Below are positions 13,380 through 27,100 of a stretch of DNA of 64,000 bases, piece by piece. A program made the translations under genes and the position numbers. Location: positions 5,332,001 through 5,396,000 of the forward strand of contig NC_064240.1 in the NCBI RefSeq assembly GCF_023101765.2. Reading direction: 5' to 3'. Positions within the stretch are counted from its first letter, which is position 1. Each line of letters opens with the position of its first letter. The stretch is from Spodoptera frugiperda (Eukaryota; Arthropoda; Insecta; Lepidoptera; Noctuidae). The notes beneath the pieces are model-generated. The model saw nothing but the letters and a program-made list of their open reading frames with translations. It did not search any database and was not told the origin of the DNA.

Positions 13380-13790
13380 GTGCAGTTTGCGCAATTGTTT
13401 GATTGGGTGCGTTTGGAATTTTGCGCGTATATTTCAGTGACACAATTCGCTTGAGAAACGATGTCGCGTTCAACATAGTGAATAGCCGGCTACACACGAG
13501 TGACGATAATTAACGCCGCGCACCACTCCGCTCAACCTCGCTAACTCTGCCAAATCGATTGTTACACGTCTCTTATTGCGACACAGTTGCGAAACACTCA
13601 GCTTCCTTAAAATAGTAATATTTGAATATTTAAACGGGAATGCCTTATGAGGACATCACTAGCATTCCGGTATTGCATTATGATAATGTGCCATTTTCAA
13701 TGTGCGCATCGGAGTCGTGCGCGGCGCAGCACGCGCCCTCTCTGGCGCCGCTTGTCCGCTTCTGATACTAAAAGTCACAAGAAGCACTGG
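13380..13790. promoter_or_regulatory. CpG-enriched patch, possible promoter or enhancer
   Basis: Two GC-rich clusters (13480-13560 and 13705-13765, the latter with gcgcggcgcagcacgcgccc) stand out from an AT-rich background. 'atttcagtgac' near 13433 resembles the arthropod initiator TCAGT on the plus strand. No long frame starts here. A promoter is a guess. Confidence 0.25.
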
Positions 13791-13799
13791 TCCTTCAAT

Positions 13800-16525
13800 T
13801 CCGATTTCCTACCTTACAATATGTAAATAAGACTAAATTTCGATAGTCCCGAGAATAAAGATAACACTACACGCAATCCTAATACTCCTCATGCCAATAG
13901 AGACAATAAAGCTCAAGTTGGGTCCATTGACTTAATAGGGAAATATGTTGATTATCATGGAATCTTTACATTACAAGACGTCGGAATGTAACTTTTATTA
14001 ATATGATTTTATATTGTAGTTTGTAGTAGGTATATTGGTACAAGTATAAGGTGTCGAAAGTGACAGTGCAATATGAACAGTAATCCATTACGTACACAGA
14101 TGTTTATCAAAAATATTTGGAATTAAGTCACGCGTGTGGGATGTGGACTGGTGTTTTTATGGTAATGTTATGGCGGCAATAGAAACCTCCAGACGCGTCG
14201 CAGCGAAATCAACCAAACAATATGTTGTTTCAAAACATACCATTGTAAAATTCCCATCACTGATTTTGGTTTTATTATCCAATTTACACGAAGCCTAGTT
14301 GTATAATACAATGAAATAAACAAGGAAGAGTGAACAAAAGAAAATTACGAAAGCTGGCTTGTTTCACCGGAATAGTTACGGATATGATGGATCTAGGGAA
14401 GAATAACATTACATTGTTTTCTTATTTCACCTATGAAATGTTTACTAGCCCCATTTTAATATTAGGAACAGCTATATATTATGGTGTTTGTGTAAACAAA
14501 TATTATGTGCAAATATTAGCACAATGACCACTGGATCTAGTGGAGCGGTGCGTGTCGAAAACTTATGATGGGAACCAGATGTTTTGTTCTGTTTGGGTGA
14601 AACAGGTGGGAGAGGACAGATGGTCCATCATTTGCTGCAGGGCTTCTAAATTATCGAAGATATTTATATGAGTACTAGATTTTTGCAGCTGGCATATTGA
14701 GAATTTCTCATAATATTAACATAAAACAGATATGCGGGGTCGTTCGCGCCCTCAGCCGTCATACAAGGCGCCATTTATCTCGGACAAGGTTGATACTCTG
14801 TCCAGTTTCCCCGGTACCGTTATTACTACTAATCGTTGATAATGTGCTAAATATACTAAGAATATTAGATGAAAAATCTTTTATAAAATGTAGTTAAACA
14901 CTTTTTAACATAAACAAAGTTTGCTATAAAATATTAAGGTATGTACCAATAATTATGAAGATATATTCTTTTTTTTACTTTAATCTTGTCTCGCGAAAGC
15001 ATAATTTGAAAGTTATTAAGACATCAAAGACAAGTCAGTAAATTACATTTACTTTACCCAGACGGTTAAGAATGCTGACATTCAAACGACTTAACAATTT
15101 AATTACGAAAACAACATTACTTTTCCTATTTCCCTATGCAGCGTAATTAAAATCCTGTCACAGTACCGTTTACCGCTATCCTTAAGGTGTCTTCTTGCAT
15201 AATTTAAACATATCAGAAATAAGTTTTCTAGCTGTACATCCGCAATTACCGGTTCTATCGTTCACGTTGGTTCCTGACAGGTACTGAAAAGAGGCACATT
15301 TATCACAACACTGAGCCTTCTATTGATGTACAAGACGGACGATGAATACCACGTAATTTAAATCCCTCTGTTGAAATCTTGTGGGTGGTTCGCCATCAAT
15401 CCTGTGGGAACTGCAGCCGAGTGTTAATTATAAAACATTTATTCTGTCTTTTAGTTACCGTTTCTACGATTATTTGTGCACGACTCGTCTCGAGTGTGGG
15501 TGTCTGCAATGCTTTGGTATTCCTGGACACGTTCACTGGGATTCATCTGGTCTGAAGATGCTTTTGTATCGCGTTTTACTGCGGCTCTGCTATTGAGAGG
15601 TCTGATAATAGATTACATTTGTATGGTTAATTTATTGCGAGGTTATTGTTATCGAGCTCTGTTTCCTGAATCATCATTCATTGACAATTATTAGCAGCAC
15701 AGTCTAAAATATAAAATCAATCAAAAGACTACTGAACCCAGGGTTAATAAGGCACTCTTTCCACTCGTATTTTTCGCAGAACTCAGATCTTTACCAAGCT
15801 TTACGCAAATTCCCAGTAAACTCCTACAATGTTTCTCCACAACAAAACAAATCTTGTACTGCTGAGATTGTTCGAACATTATTTAGTACGGAGCCCTAAA
15901 AATATCTACAACGTTGAAGGATGGAAAGATTATTATGTATATGCGATATATTATAGCTACCGAGTACCGTGTAAAACTTTGTAACACATGAAGCCTGTTC
16001 GGTTTCAACATCAATTTATTCGCTATAAAAATTATAATTAAGCGTAATATTTCCATGTATCGGCGTGTTACACGACATGGGTTTCGCTTCAATACGAGAT
16101 TCATGTTTTATAGAAAAGTGGATCTTTATTGAGCGGTGAAAGGCGTCGACGTACGGGTAAGTTACCATTATAGCTGTCATGGCGGCTGGCCGGGGACATT
16201 TGTTTAAATTTATGCTTGTTAAGGCGAGGTGACTGAAGGCACGGCCGCTACACGACATGGCTCTGTCGATAAGCTAATCATTCGTTAGCATGCTTGTACA
16301 CTGGCGTCTCTCGTATATGCAGACCTCAGTTTCCTATGCAGCTCGCGTGCTTGCAAACATTTAGTTTTACATGTTAGTAGAATGACGCAGTTCTTTCGTT
16401 GAGTTCCTTCCTTCTTGGAATTGGGAAAATAGATTTTTATATTAACAATTTTTCTTTTCTTTGGACAACTCTCTATTTCATACCTTACATTCTCCTTTTT
16501 TGTATATTTTTATAATATCTTTAAA
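13800..16525. other. non-coding stretch without a recognised gene
   Basis: Short open frames occur but use random-looking codons. The GC-richer patch at 16140-16260 contains 'ggcggctggccggggacat' but has no recognisable peptide on either strand. Confidence 0.4.
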
Positions 16526-16526
16526 C

Positions 16527-16660
16527 GATAAGGATTGGCCGCAGAAAGCTCTGAACAGGGAGGAGTGGAATGAGGCCTACCTACGTAGGCCTTTGCCCTG
16601 CAGTGGGACGACCACGGCTATACATAAAATAAAATAAATAAATAGATAAATCTTAAAATG
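16527..16660 (+). repeat. LINE 3'-end remnant (rattggccgcagaaagc family)
   Basis: It has 'aaggattggccgcagaaagc', then 'gaggagtggaatgaggcc', 'ccctgcagtgggacgacc' and an (AAAT)-rich tail. Its frame reads D-W-P-Q-K-A-L-N-R-E-E-W-N-E-A-Y, like the end of a LINE ORF2. A shorter copy is at 52218-52305. Confidence 0.5.
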
Positions 16661-17044
16661 ATTTCATAAATAAAACAAAGTAACAGTCACAGCACGGATT
16701 TATGAGAAGAACGTTATTTCAAGGAAATTGGATTGAAGCGTATCAACTAGATTATTTGAGAGCAGTGTTTCAATATCTACGTGACATGACATCCGATCGA
16801 CCTACTCCATTTTGTTTCAATCTTTAGATTTTCTTGTAAATTGTGATAAAAATATAGTCACTCGTTCTTAGTTACGATCACCAAGGTTAAATTGGATTAT
16901 TTTGAATTATCTGTGTCATACTGTGTATACCTACCTAATGCTGTGTGTATCTTATCGTATAGTTTTTGAGTGGTTGCAAGAATCTGCAATTGAAGGACTG
17001 GTTTCTCACCTTATCCAGGGTCGGAGGAGACATTTAGTTAATTT

Positions 17045-17175
17045 ACCCCTGTAGTAGGCTGTGCGACGTCGCCGCGTCTGCGCACGCTGCTCATAATGAA
17101 GAGTCCCGCTGTGACTCGAAACTAGTAGAGCTTTTCTCCATTAATTTACGTGAGTAATATGTGATTTTTTAGTTA
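17045..17175 (+). repeat. family-D dispersed repeat
   Basis: It runs from 'gtagtaggctgtgcgacgtc' through 'tctgcgcacgctgctcat' and 'gtgactcgaaactagt' to 'tccattaatttacgtgag'. The same string is present in reverse at 62520-62640, at roughly 85-90 percent identity by eye. Confidence 0.7.
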
Positions 17176-17714
17176 ATTTGCCTCAAAATATCACATGGAC
17201 CTACTGCTATTACTTCTAGGAATTTCTTGATACCCTTGAGACAAGACGCTATGAATATACTTATAAATACATAGTACTCACAGTCACACAACTGTTTACG
17301 TCAAAATAAAATACAAACAACGTGTAAATATTCATAAAGCACTTTAAAACAACTTAATCTTGTATTTCCCATGGGTCCCAACATAACGCATGTTTACTAT
17401 TTTTTATTCACATTGGTAGATACAAGTGCATATCTTATCTATGACAGGAAAAGAAATCAGAAATATATGACATTGCTTATCAACTGGCGAAGTAGTTAAA
17501 GTCAAGTTGGGGTTAAAAGGTTAACTTTAAGATAACGGATAGGTGTGCAACATGTACTTGGGTAGTTAATTTTATCATGCTGCATATTATCGATAATATT
17601 ATGGAGTTTGTAACTCTCTATTTCATGTTGTTACCTTGACTTCAAAGTTTATTGCGAAACTTGGGTAAGAATACATTTCTGGAAGTATATAGTTATTTAG
17701 TACCAAATTTTTAT

Positions 17715-17995
17715 AGGAGAACGAGGCAGTCAAAGCCAACTGCCCGTTTGCAGACTTCGCAGCTTACGACTGCCTCGTTCGATATGGTCGGACAAAGTAA
17801 CTCATTAGTAGCACAGAGTCTGAAATTGTGCCCAGTACCCAGCCCAATCTGATATTGTGACAATAGGCTCACCCCCTATTACATGGGACTTATAACACAA
17901 ATGCTGAAAAGTGAGTGTATATTGTATAGCGGCAATACGTGCCGTAATGTGCACCTCTGACTATCCCTTCGGGGATAAAAGGCATGACGATACAA
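17715..17995 (+). repeat. SINE-like repeat
   Basis: It contains 'attagtagcacagagtctg', 'attgtgcccagtacc', 'ataggctcaccccctattac', 'atgggacttataacacaaat', 'gtatagcggcaatacgtgcc' and 'cccttcggggataaaaggc', an order I remember from a widespread lepidopteran SINE. The head region holds a 13-bp inverted repeat (17719-17731 with 17768-17780) instead of a clean tRNA-like promoter, so the copy is damaged. Confidence 0.6.
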
Positions 17996-18439
17996 GCAAG
18001 CGGCCTTGTACTTTACCTTCTTAGAAGCAACTGAATCGTTAAAAAAAAAAACGTAATGCGTCGAAATTGTCCGCCTTCTAATTAAAGCAGTAATCATTAA
18101 AACAAAATTGCATAGAGCTGCCAATAAACTTCACCCTTATCGACAGCCTATACTTATATTGAAAATATAATTTGTCCAACCGGAATGTTGTTACAATGTA
18201 AGTAACTACTTAGTACGCTGATACTCTTCTCTATCTATGTGCATACTGAATAGCAATCACTTACGAGGTAGTTAATATCTATACACAAATAATAAAACTG
18301 TACAAGTGTAAATAAAAAACTGTACATTAAAAATATTAAAAGTATAAATATAAATAGTTGGAGGTGTTACTACAATACACCGATGACTATTGAAAATGTG
18401 ATTATAAAATGTTTGTCTGTCTGACTGCCGGTACGTAGC

Positions 18440-18680
18440 GCTGCATAGGTTTTTACTAATATTATAAAGTCTTAATGTAATATTTCAGTCTTAATGTTAA
18501 AGTATATTTTAAATAAAATGTTTGTGAGTTTGAGTGTTCATGTGTATGTTTGTTACTCAATCACATCAAAATGGCTGAAGGATCGGGATGTTTGGACACT
18601 TTGTGTTAACACACATAGGACACTTTTCATCCCCTTGGAACCGACGAAGCCGCTGGCAGAAACTAGTAAAATAATAAATG
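18440..18680 (+). repeat. 'actaatattataaag' family repeat copy
   Basis: It starts 'ttactaatattataaagtc' and includes 'actcaatcacatcaaaatgg' and the end 'cgacgaagccgctggcaga'. The end phrase is also at 24672 ('cgaagccgctggcagaagct'). An extra 'cagtcttaatg' duplication lies near 18470-18495. Confidence 0.55.
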
Positions 18681-18847
18681 AACTAGCCCATAGTCTATAA
18701 ATCAATTCTATTACTATGTATCGCTTTTTATTAACTATCCATCGCTATTTTTAGCTTATTAGAACCCCTTTTATAAGAGGACCTATAAACATAAGGTTTT
18801 TTTTATAAAGTGCTTAATGTCCAAGCCATGTCTCGTTGATCTTGAAA

Positions 18848-19136
18848 GACCTTTTTTTGAGCGGGGAAAATCATTGAATGGCTTCTCCCGCCTTGTTAGA
18901 GAGCGTGTTAGACTCTCAGTGACTAAAAACTACCCCGTTACTACTCCTGCTTTTCGAGCCGGAGCACCGGCAAAACCAAGGCAGTCCGCAGCTCCGAATC
19001 AGGCATCAGCCCGACTGGGCCCCATCTGTGGTGGTCTGATGGCTCTTTGAGACGCGCACGGAAGGCGACGCGCCATGCGCACGGGTCTGATTCCGGTCGG
19101 CCAGCAAGCGACCCTTGCTCGCCGTCCGCAGACCCT
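18848..19136 (+). repeat. family-A dispersed repeat, long copy
   Basis: It starts at a T-run followed by 'gagcggggaaaatcattgaa', then 'agactctcagtgactaaaaa' and 'ctgcttttcgagccggagc'. The 3' part, 'gtggtctgatggctctttga' to 'cgccgtccgcagaccctt', is missing from the other copies here. The 77-codon open frame across it is a by-product of the GC-rich repeat. Confidence 0.65.
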
Positions 19137-19797
19137 TAAAAGAGATATAGGATAAAAAATCTTTAAAATAAATAAAAATGCATCTAAGTGCAATCTGTAT
19201 ACTCCTTGAAGAAACAAATACGCAGGTACTGAGTATATGCTATTTTCTTTCTACACTCGATAACTACTAATGGAAAAATCATAAGATCAACTCCCAAGTA
19301 ATGTATATCAACTTTTAAATCGAGTAGGCCTGTAACCCTAAGTACTCGTACACCTAATATTGATTCGTACATTTGCAAGTAAAAGTAGTGTGGGCAATAA
19401 AATTGTCTAGATGATGTGGTCATGTGATCTCCAGATTTCCCTTTCTACGGGCTTGGTGTTATAAGACCTAAGTACTGTATTAACACACCTGTTACCTGTT
19501 ATCAGTAAATATACGATATGTGGAAGTGAATTTGAAAGTATTTTGATTGCTAATAACTTCCTTGGACTAGGTATTAGCAAGGCCATATAAACGCCTCAAA
19601 CAAATGGAATTTAAACTCTAGTCTAACGAGTGAAAATAAATTTTCAATTACGGCGGTTTTACCAGTGTCATTTTGTGAAATAAAGTTGTGCTTCGCGAAT
19701 TGATATTCTGTTGTGTCTCGCAATACTAATTTTAAAACCGTTCAACGTTGCAAACGTGACAAACGCAAATTTTGGAGTTCTCAGATAATTTCCACAA

Positions 19798-19924
19798 CAA
19801 CCCTTAAGTCCTTAACCCCGAAAGGGCCGGCAACGCACTTGGAATGCCTCTGGTGTCCATGGGCGGCAATTGCATACCATCAGGTGATCCGTCTGCTCGT
19901 TTACCGGTTTATAATATTAAAAAA
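19798..19924 (-). repeat. family-B dispersed repeat
   Basis: 'aagggccggcaacgcacttg', 'tctggtgtccatgggcggc' and 'accatcaggtgatccgtctg' match 49511 and 61820 in this orientation and 51600 in reverse. Confidence 0.65.
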
Positions 19925-20214
19925 ATGGTGGAAGCGGTTTTGCGAGTAAGGCCGTTAACAGCAAAATAAATCAGTACACTATACTATTACTATTTCCTCT
20001 TAGCGTTTCTAAATGTTTTTAAATTATTTTTACCAAACGATACTTTATTATACTATAATAACATTCCCTTCTCCAATTATATCACTAATCATCGATATGT
20101 AGATACTATGTACTATTATATTGATGCAGTAAATAAAAGACAAGATAACCATAAATATTTTTATTAGTATCAATAAATATTCGATCATTTCATTTGAGAT
20201 AAATTGGCACATAA

Positions 20215-21080
20215 TTATATTAACATACAATATTTATTGAAGGCATCAAATGTCTCTTAACACACAATACTCAGGACAGTCTTATTTATGTTATGTACTA
20301 CAAAGAAATATACTCAATCAATGGAAATTAATACTTATCTGTATAGACACACGGAACAAAATACATTGCGAAGTAAATATGTACAAGGAATAATTTCTGA
20401 CGTACAATTTTAATATTGATATCAAATATATAAACGAAGAATACTTTTACATAATTATCGCATTAGTTTGAAACCTAGCCCTTCTCATATAAAGTTCATT
20501 CACCTCAACATTTCAAGTAATTTTATACAATGCAAAAACACTAAACCAAAGTGCAAGATAATTTGAATGTCTTTTTAATAATCAGTTAAATAAGTATACA
20601 GTCTGATTATTACTTAAGATACTTAGTTAAACAATTAGGATAATCATGTCTAATATTATGAGAGTACAATATTTAATAAATTTAATATCAATTTCAAGAA
20701 ATATTTCAAGGCCACTCCACAGTCTAAAAAGGTGCAGAAAACATTTACATATTCATTACTTAAACTTTACAACAAGTATAGGTAGGTAGGTAATATTCAA
20801 AGGGTATATTCCACTCAATTATAAAAATAACAATATACACTGTACAACAATAACTACTAAGTAGTCAACATAAGGACCAAATTCCCACGTAGCCATTATC
20901 CATCTAACTCATCTTTAGCAGCCATCGTAAATCCACCTTAGTTCCTTTCCTGGCCCAGCAGACAAATCTCTTCGATCGATATCGACAGAGATAACAACGT
21001 TTCTGTATTGCTACAGAAAAAAAAAAACAAAAACTCCTGTCACGGAGTGAACAAGATCCAGTACTGCGTGGACCGACAGA
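20215..21080 (-). other. probable 3'UTR of the GTPase gene
   Basis: This AT-rich stretch follows the stop codon. The first canonical AATAAA on the minus strand is at 20238-20233, predicting a 3'UTR of about 850 nt. ATTAAA variants occur earlier (near 20573 and 20663), so a shorter form is possible. No other feature is seen here. Confidence 0.45.
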
Positions 21081-21149
21081 TCATATGCTCAGTGATGGCC
21101 GTTTCTTCCTGACGCTTTTGTTGCTCAAACCGAGGATTGTGCCGATTAC
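21081..21149 (-). CDS. GTPase coding exon 6 (basic C-terminus, stop)
   Basis: The terminal coding exon follows the acceptor tctctttacacag and runs 22 codons to TGA at 21083-21081. The tail V-I-G-T-I-L-G-L-S-N-K-S-V-R-K-K-R-P-S-L-S-I is basic and Ser-rich, resembling the end of RERGL (G-K-R-R-K-S). No cysteine is present for prenylation. Confidence 0.88.
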   Translation of the reverse strand, partial: VIGTILGLSNKSVRKKRPSLSI

Positions 21150-24100
21150 CTGTGTAAAGAGAAATTGTTTAAGATAATGATTTAAATTGAATCTTTGGCA
21201 TGAATAGAACGTTTCGACTAGAGTGATACTACAGTCTCATAGAAACTGGCGCGAAACAACGCTCGAATTGTGTTTCGTCGTGTTAAGGTCACTCACCTAT
21301 TCTCCTAATCCACAAATGATATATTTATTAGGGGAAACGCATAGGAGAATTATTAAACATTGTTTCTATTGAATACTGTCTTTAGTACTTAGGAGAATTA
21401 AGATATCACGTTATTTATTTTATTAACATTACACTGATAAATACTCACTTTAGAAACAGAGTAGGCAGCGAGCTTTCGCCTGGGGGCGGGCAACAAGAGC
21501 GCCAGCGCGCGCGCCTCCCGCAGCAGCGCGTGGAACGCGAGCGCTGCGCCCGCGCACGACTCCGCCGCCGACACCTCGTAGAACTGACAGCCGAACCGCA
21601 ACGACAACTCCTGACCCTCTTCCGCTTTAACAACTCTGTTGGACAAATACATGCCCCTTCATAAATCATGACTTTTTACACGATCATACTATGATTACAA
21701 GCAATTTCAAGATAATTGTGACAAAAAGTCAAGAACTTATTAATTTACATAATACACCTCGAGGATATTACAGTGGCTACTAGTAATTTATCAAAGTGCT
21801 TGAGATTTTCTTGGCCTTTTGAATAAATTGGCAGTTATCAATATCAATATCCATGACATAATTCCTGTATGGTAATCACCTGGCATGTTCCAGGTCACGT
21901 TTGTTGCCGAGTAGGGTGACGGCGGTGCAGCCCGGTAGTCTGGTCCTCTCCAGCAAAGCCAGCAGCTCACCAGCAGCAATGAATGACCGTCTGTCACACA
22001 CCGAGTATACCACGGCAAACGCATCCCCCCACCGTAGGTGTTCTGCTAAACATCCTCGTTTCTAAACAAAACAATCCCTTATTAGAATTATCATAATTCG
22101 ATTAAGGAAAATATTAAGCCATCATATCTATTACTCATGCCATTTCGTTATCATTTGAGTCACGCACGCACGATCCGATGACTTATGAGAAACATTAACA
22201 TTTACCAACACATCGAAGTGTTTGGAAAACGATTATAAAATGAAATGTAGAAAGTATCGATACGAACGGCAAATGTTTATGTTTGTTCATGTTCGAGGTG
22301 CGTATTCTATTAGCGATGATATCAGCAGAGATAAGACACTCACGGCGCACCCGCACGTATCTAAGACTTCCACTTCAGACGTGGCGCCGTCGAACGCCAC
22401 CCGATGTTGATACAGGAAATCTGAAACAAAGTCTTTATTTGACTTTGCACAACAATCGATACTCGAGCCGGTCTCAATACCGACCTCGTAAGGTATTGAC
22501 TTTCTGAAAGATGCTATCAGTCACACAGATCTAGGTTACAACCAATAACGCACTCGTTCGATACGCCAAATGAATTATTAAGTGTCACTGATATAGCAAC
22601 AAAAAATACGCAATAAATCAATCGATTGGGATTTCGAGAACACAAAGATTTAGGTGATGATAAAACAATCTGCTGAAATTATGATAATTTTTAAGGACGC
22701 AATGATAAAAGTGTCCCGACGATGTATATTTCTAGACAACGTTGCGTATAATTGTAGATTATTAGAACAGCTTTTGTATTTTTGTTTTTAAATCTTCAAA
22801 ATAATGTAATATGCTCCAAAGGTCGACGGCCTGTAGACCGGCGCCGGCGTCGCTCAGCCTTGGCACTCCGGCGCTGCATCTTGCCAATATCGCAAATAAA
22901 CCGTCCATTGGCACTCAATGCCTGGCATTTGTGAGTGCCCTCTGTAAGGGCTCATGTTCATTGGTATTTCTGTCTTGCGTACAACACTGACACTCTTCAC
23001 ATATCAACTAGGTGATCTGAACTAGGAGATGTGCCAGTGAAAACTATATTACTGTTATAATGACCTTAATACACAATAGGGGTGTTTATCAGATAGAAAC
23101 TGTGTTATACCGGTTATGTTTTATATCACGAAAAATCTACATCAGTTTTTATTATCCTATTGAGTTTCTCTAGAACGTGTTTGTCATACGTAAGGTCACA
23201 AATTATGAATAGGAGTACCTATCTCAATGGGGATAGAGCAGTGAATGTATCAACGATTTCTGCACTGAATTTGAATAAACAAACCTCATTCACATAGTAC
23301 GAAGTGATTCTAAATATACTCACCGCCAGTTGAGCTGTACTCGCCAATATACCGCTTCGTTAAATAACGAACCACCACGGCTGAAACAAAACAAACACAA
23401 TAAAGCAACAAGCCAACACTTCACACGTTACCGGTAAACAAAACCAACGTGTTTATTTGATTGCACTTTTAGTTCAAACTTTATCTAACAAGATAAAACA
23501 TACAGATTAATTGAAATACAAGTTGGTAACAGAGAAAGCAGCAATTAGCAGCCAGTCGGTAGGGTGTTACAAAATTTGTGTCCCTCAATGAATTTATAAC
23601 TACAAGCTTCAATTAGAGGGAAAGTAGACAAAGGGCTAAAGGTGTAGTAAAGTTATTGGTCAACTATACCGGCAATTAACAGCAAAGACGAGAAACAGAT
23701 TAACAATCAATGTTTTATTGGTATTCTTATTTATATGAATATAATCACGGGTTTGTATGAGGCTTGCATCGTTTATTACCTCCATTATTGTTAAGGAATA
23801 TTCGTTTTATTATAAATCAAGGAATACCGCCTAAATTACCGTTATTATGATACCTGTGATGAATATAATTGATAGGAATAACCAAATGAGCATAAATATG
23901 TTTTTGATCATAAAATTAACAGCATATTAGGAATTGGTTATTCGAATAATAATATAGTTCTTAATACATTCTAATGTATACTACGTCTTGTTGTACTTTA
24001 TGCATCGTTACTGCCATCTATTGTGGATTCGGGAAACAACTATGTAGGAGATACAAGTTTCCAGCCAGTTTTATATTTTACTTACATTATTTATCAAAAA

Positions 24101-27100
24101 GAAAAAATCCTAGAGGTTTTTAAACTGATCCGTTCTTATTTAATCCGAAGAAGAAACATACCAATTCTAAAATATAATTCCGTTTCATACCTTAATTTGT
24201 TCTACATAGATTGTATATTCCAATGACGTAAAGAAAACTACGTTGTTTTAAGTATATAAATCAGAGTTCTACGCACAATGAAACATGATAAACGTATGTG
24301 TAATTCTAAACTAATATGACACGTACTAGTATAATGTTACGTGATTAAATAGAATATGTAGGGGTAATCTATGAAGCCAGTTCAGTCGACGATATTTGAA
24401 AAATATTTTTTTCCGCTGAGAAGTCCAACTGAACTCAAAAAGAAAGCACAAGAATAGCACCACGTTGGTCGCAATGATAGATAAGGAAATTAACACTTAA
24501 AAGAAGTATAAGTATGTATAAAAAAATATAGTAATTTTAGAGAATTATACTAATGTTTGGATGTTCGTCTGGCCGTCATCTCACTGAAACTACTGAACAG
24601 ATTTAGATGAAATTTGGTATACAGACAGGGTATGAGCTGACTTAGGTGGTAGGATACTTTTTATCCTACGGAAACGCGGACGAAGCCGCTGGCAGAAGCT
24701 AGCAGTATTAAAAATCCTACGAAATAGTATTGCTAGTACGAGTATTCGCCTTATTTTACCACTACTTCAAAATTCAAAGATCATAGTGCAGTTTAGTATT
24801 GACAAATAGTCGCCCTCGCAACAATACAAAACAAGCAAGACTTCCTCGTGTTCTATTGACGCGGCAGGAACGCAGCGCTATATGCAGACTAGGCTAACCG
24901 ACCCACAACAGTTTTGGAACAACACACCTAGTAATACCGTAAATCCTAATTGCACACAACAACTATCAAGCAGCTATTCCGCCTACAAAAACTAAAGCTA
25001 ACCCATTCATTTCCCTAGTTGACTCATTCCCCCATGTTTACATTATAGAAATCTTATCGAACACAAGCAATAGGTCGAACAAATATTTATAACCTAGAAC
25101 TATGGACCGGCAATATTAAGATACTTAATAAGAAATACTATCCAATATAAACTGTTGAGCTACAAATAATAAATAGCTAGTTTAGACCTGATTCTATCAA
25201 TAAGCAAACCGACATCAAACAGCAGATCGATCATGTATCTCTGATTAGAATCAGTTCCGAGACATCGCCTCAATACAGATCATAAACCGTAAAATGGATT
25301 ATAAAGTGTCACATCTCATCAACTTGGCGTTTTATAGACATTTGCTTCTCCAGCAAATGTTAGCGAGAATACTATAAATATGTCATTTCAATCGATTTAT
25401 TATAGAGCTTCTGGTGCACACGTGGTTTTAATGTCAGTCATGTATAGCAGTAGGTGTTTGTGTTCTCTGAAGCCTGACGGGTCAGCGGCTAGGGGCGTAG
25501 TGATGTGTGCCTAGATTCAATGAACCAGCTCAAAACAATCGATGTATGTTAATTGCGATTTCACGGCTATCTATCGAGGTTGTCGAACTTTCCTTTTAGG
25601 TATGTGCACTCTCCTGGTTGAGCATCCTTTATTGATTCAATATAAATTACTTAACTTATTAGCTGTTAGCCATCATTATCGGTGTAATAGTTTTTAATAC
25701 AAAGCCAGCCAATTCATTAACCAATTTCTGGAAAAGTTTTTCAGATCTAAAATAAAGCAATTCTGGTGACGATACATATGTCTATCACATACAGTTTCAA
25801 TATAAAGAAAACAACTCCATAACTTCATTAACAAAACTGGCCCTCTTACTGTAAAGCGTACTCAGACAAGTATTGCAGAATCTGAAAACCCTTATCAATT
25901 CGTGCAAAATAAACATGCAGCTTGAGTCTTACCAATTATACTAACGAGTACTTTCACTTGAACACTGATAGCTAGGCAGTTCAAGGTGATCCGCAGCCAC
26001 ATTACTCTGCACCGATAGCACCTCATACCATAAATCTAGGTTAAATTTGTAACAAGACAGAACGGTCTTCCATTTGCAATGCAAGCACTCGCCCGAAAAG
26101 GTATCCTATTCCATAGTACAATGCAGTGAATGATGCTACTGCTACTGGTTTGAGATTGGAACGCTGCATGTATGGCAAGGCTTATTAAGATCTTGGCCGT
26201 GAAGCGCACACTGCTTTCGCACGTTTATAACTTTTATATTCATTTCCAGAATAAAACTGGAGTGTGGTAACGAGAGGTATAACGGGACTCGGGAAAACGG
26301 TCGATCCAAGCAACGTCTTGTGAGCGAATACGGTAGCGCTAAATGTTAATTAAGAGCATCGGCGAGGTGATCACAACCGCGATGCCAGACTGTATGCCAT
26401 GCTACAGTAATTGGACGGCACACAATTTCATTTACATTTTTACGTTCAGTTTATTTCCTTAAACGCCACTTAATTAAGACTCAAGTCTTTCTTACACATC
26501 CTCGCTACATCTTTATTGACGCTCATAAAATAAAAAAGTGGCAATTATCTTAATAAACTAATCTCGTATAGTACAAAGCTTTCTCCCAATCTTAAATTGT
26601 TCGACATGCTAATTAGAATTTCACCGTAGTTATTTTTGACAGGTGACAATGATGAGCTTACTTGACCTGGAAGTCTAGAAATTTTTGACCTCATAATACA
26701 GTTCAAACAAAGGTCTAAGGTGGCGCGTTAAAGCAAATTATCGACAAACATATTGACAGTTAAACAAATCGAAGAGTTCGAAACATGTGTGCAAACATAG
26801 ATGATGATTCAATGAGCCAATATAAAAGTGAATGATCAAATAGCGAAAGTAAAACCGATGTAAATGGGATGTTTTGGGTACACAATACAAACATACATAG
26901 TCCTATGAGCACAAAGGTGAAATTGCTATGTCCGTAATATTTCGAAAAAAGCTCCATTCATGAGACACACCTAGAAACCGCAAAAAATGACAACAATACA
27001 GCTATCAAACATTTGAACATCAAATATTTCTTTCTGTGCTATAAATACGTTTCTAACTGTGCGAATTCTATTTGGAACGCTGACTGAGCGATCGAATATT

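Noticed and set aside
18817..19050. 77-codon frame with an Ala/Pro/Arg-rich end
   Set aside because: It lies inside a family-A repeat copy.
21445..21669. Second minus-strand frame over exon 5
   Set aside because: Shadow of the true GTPase frame caused by GC-rich codons.
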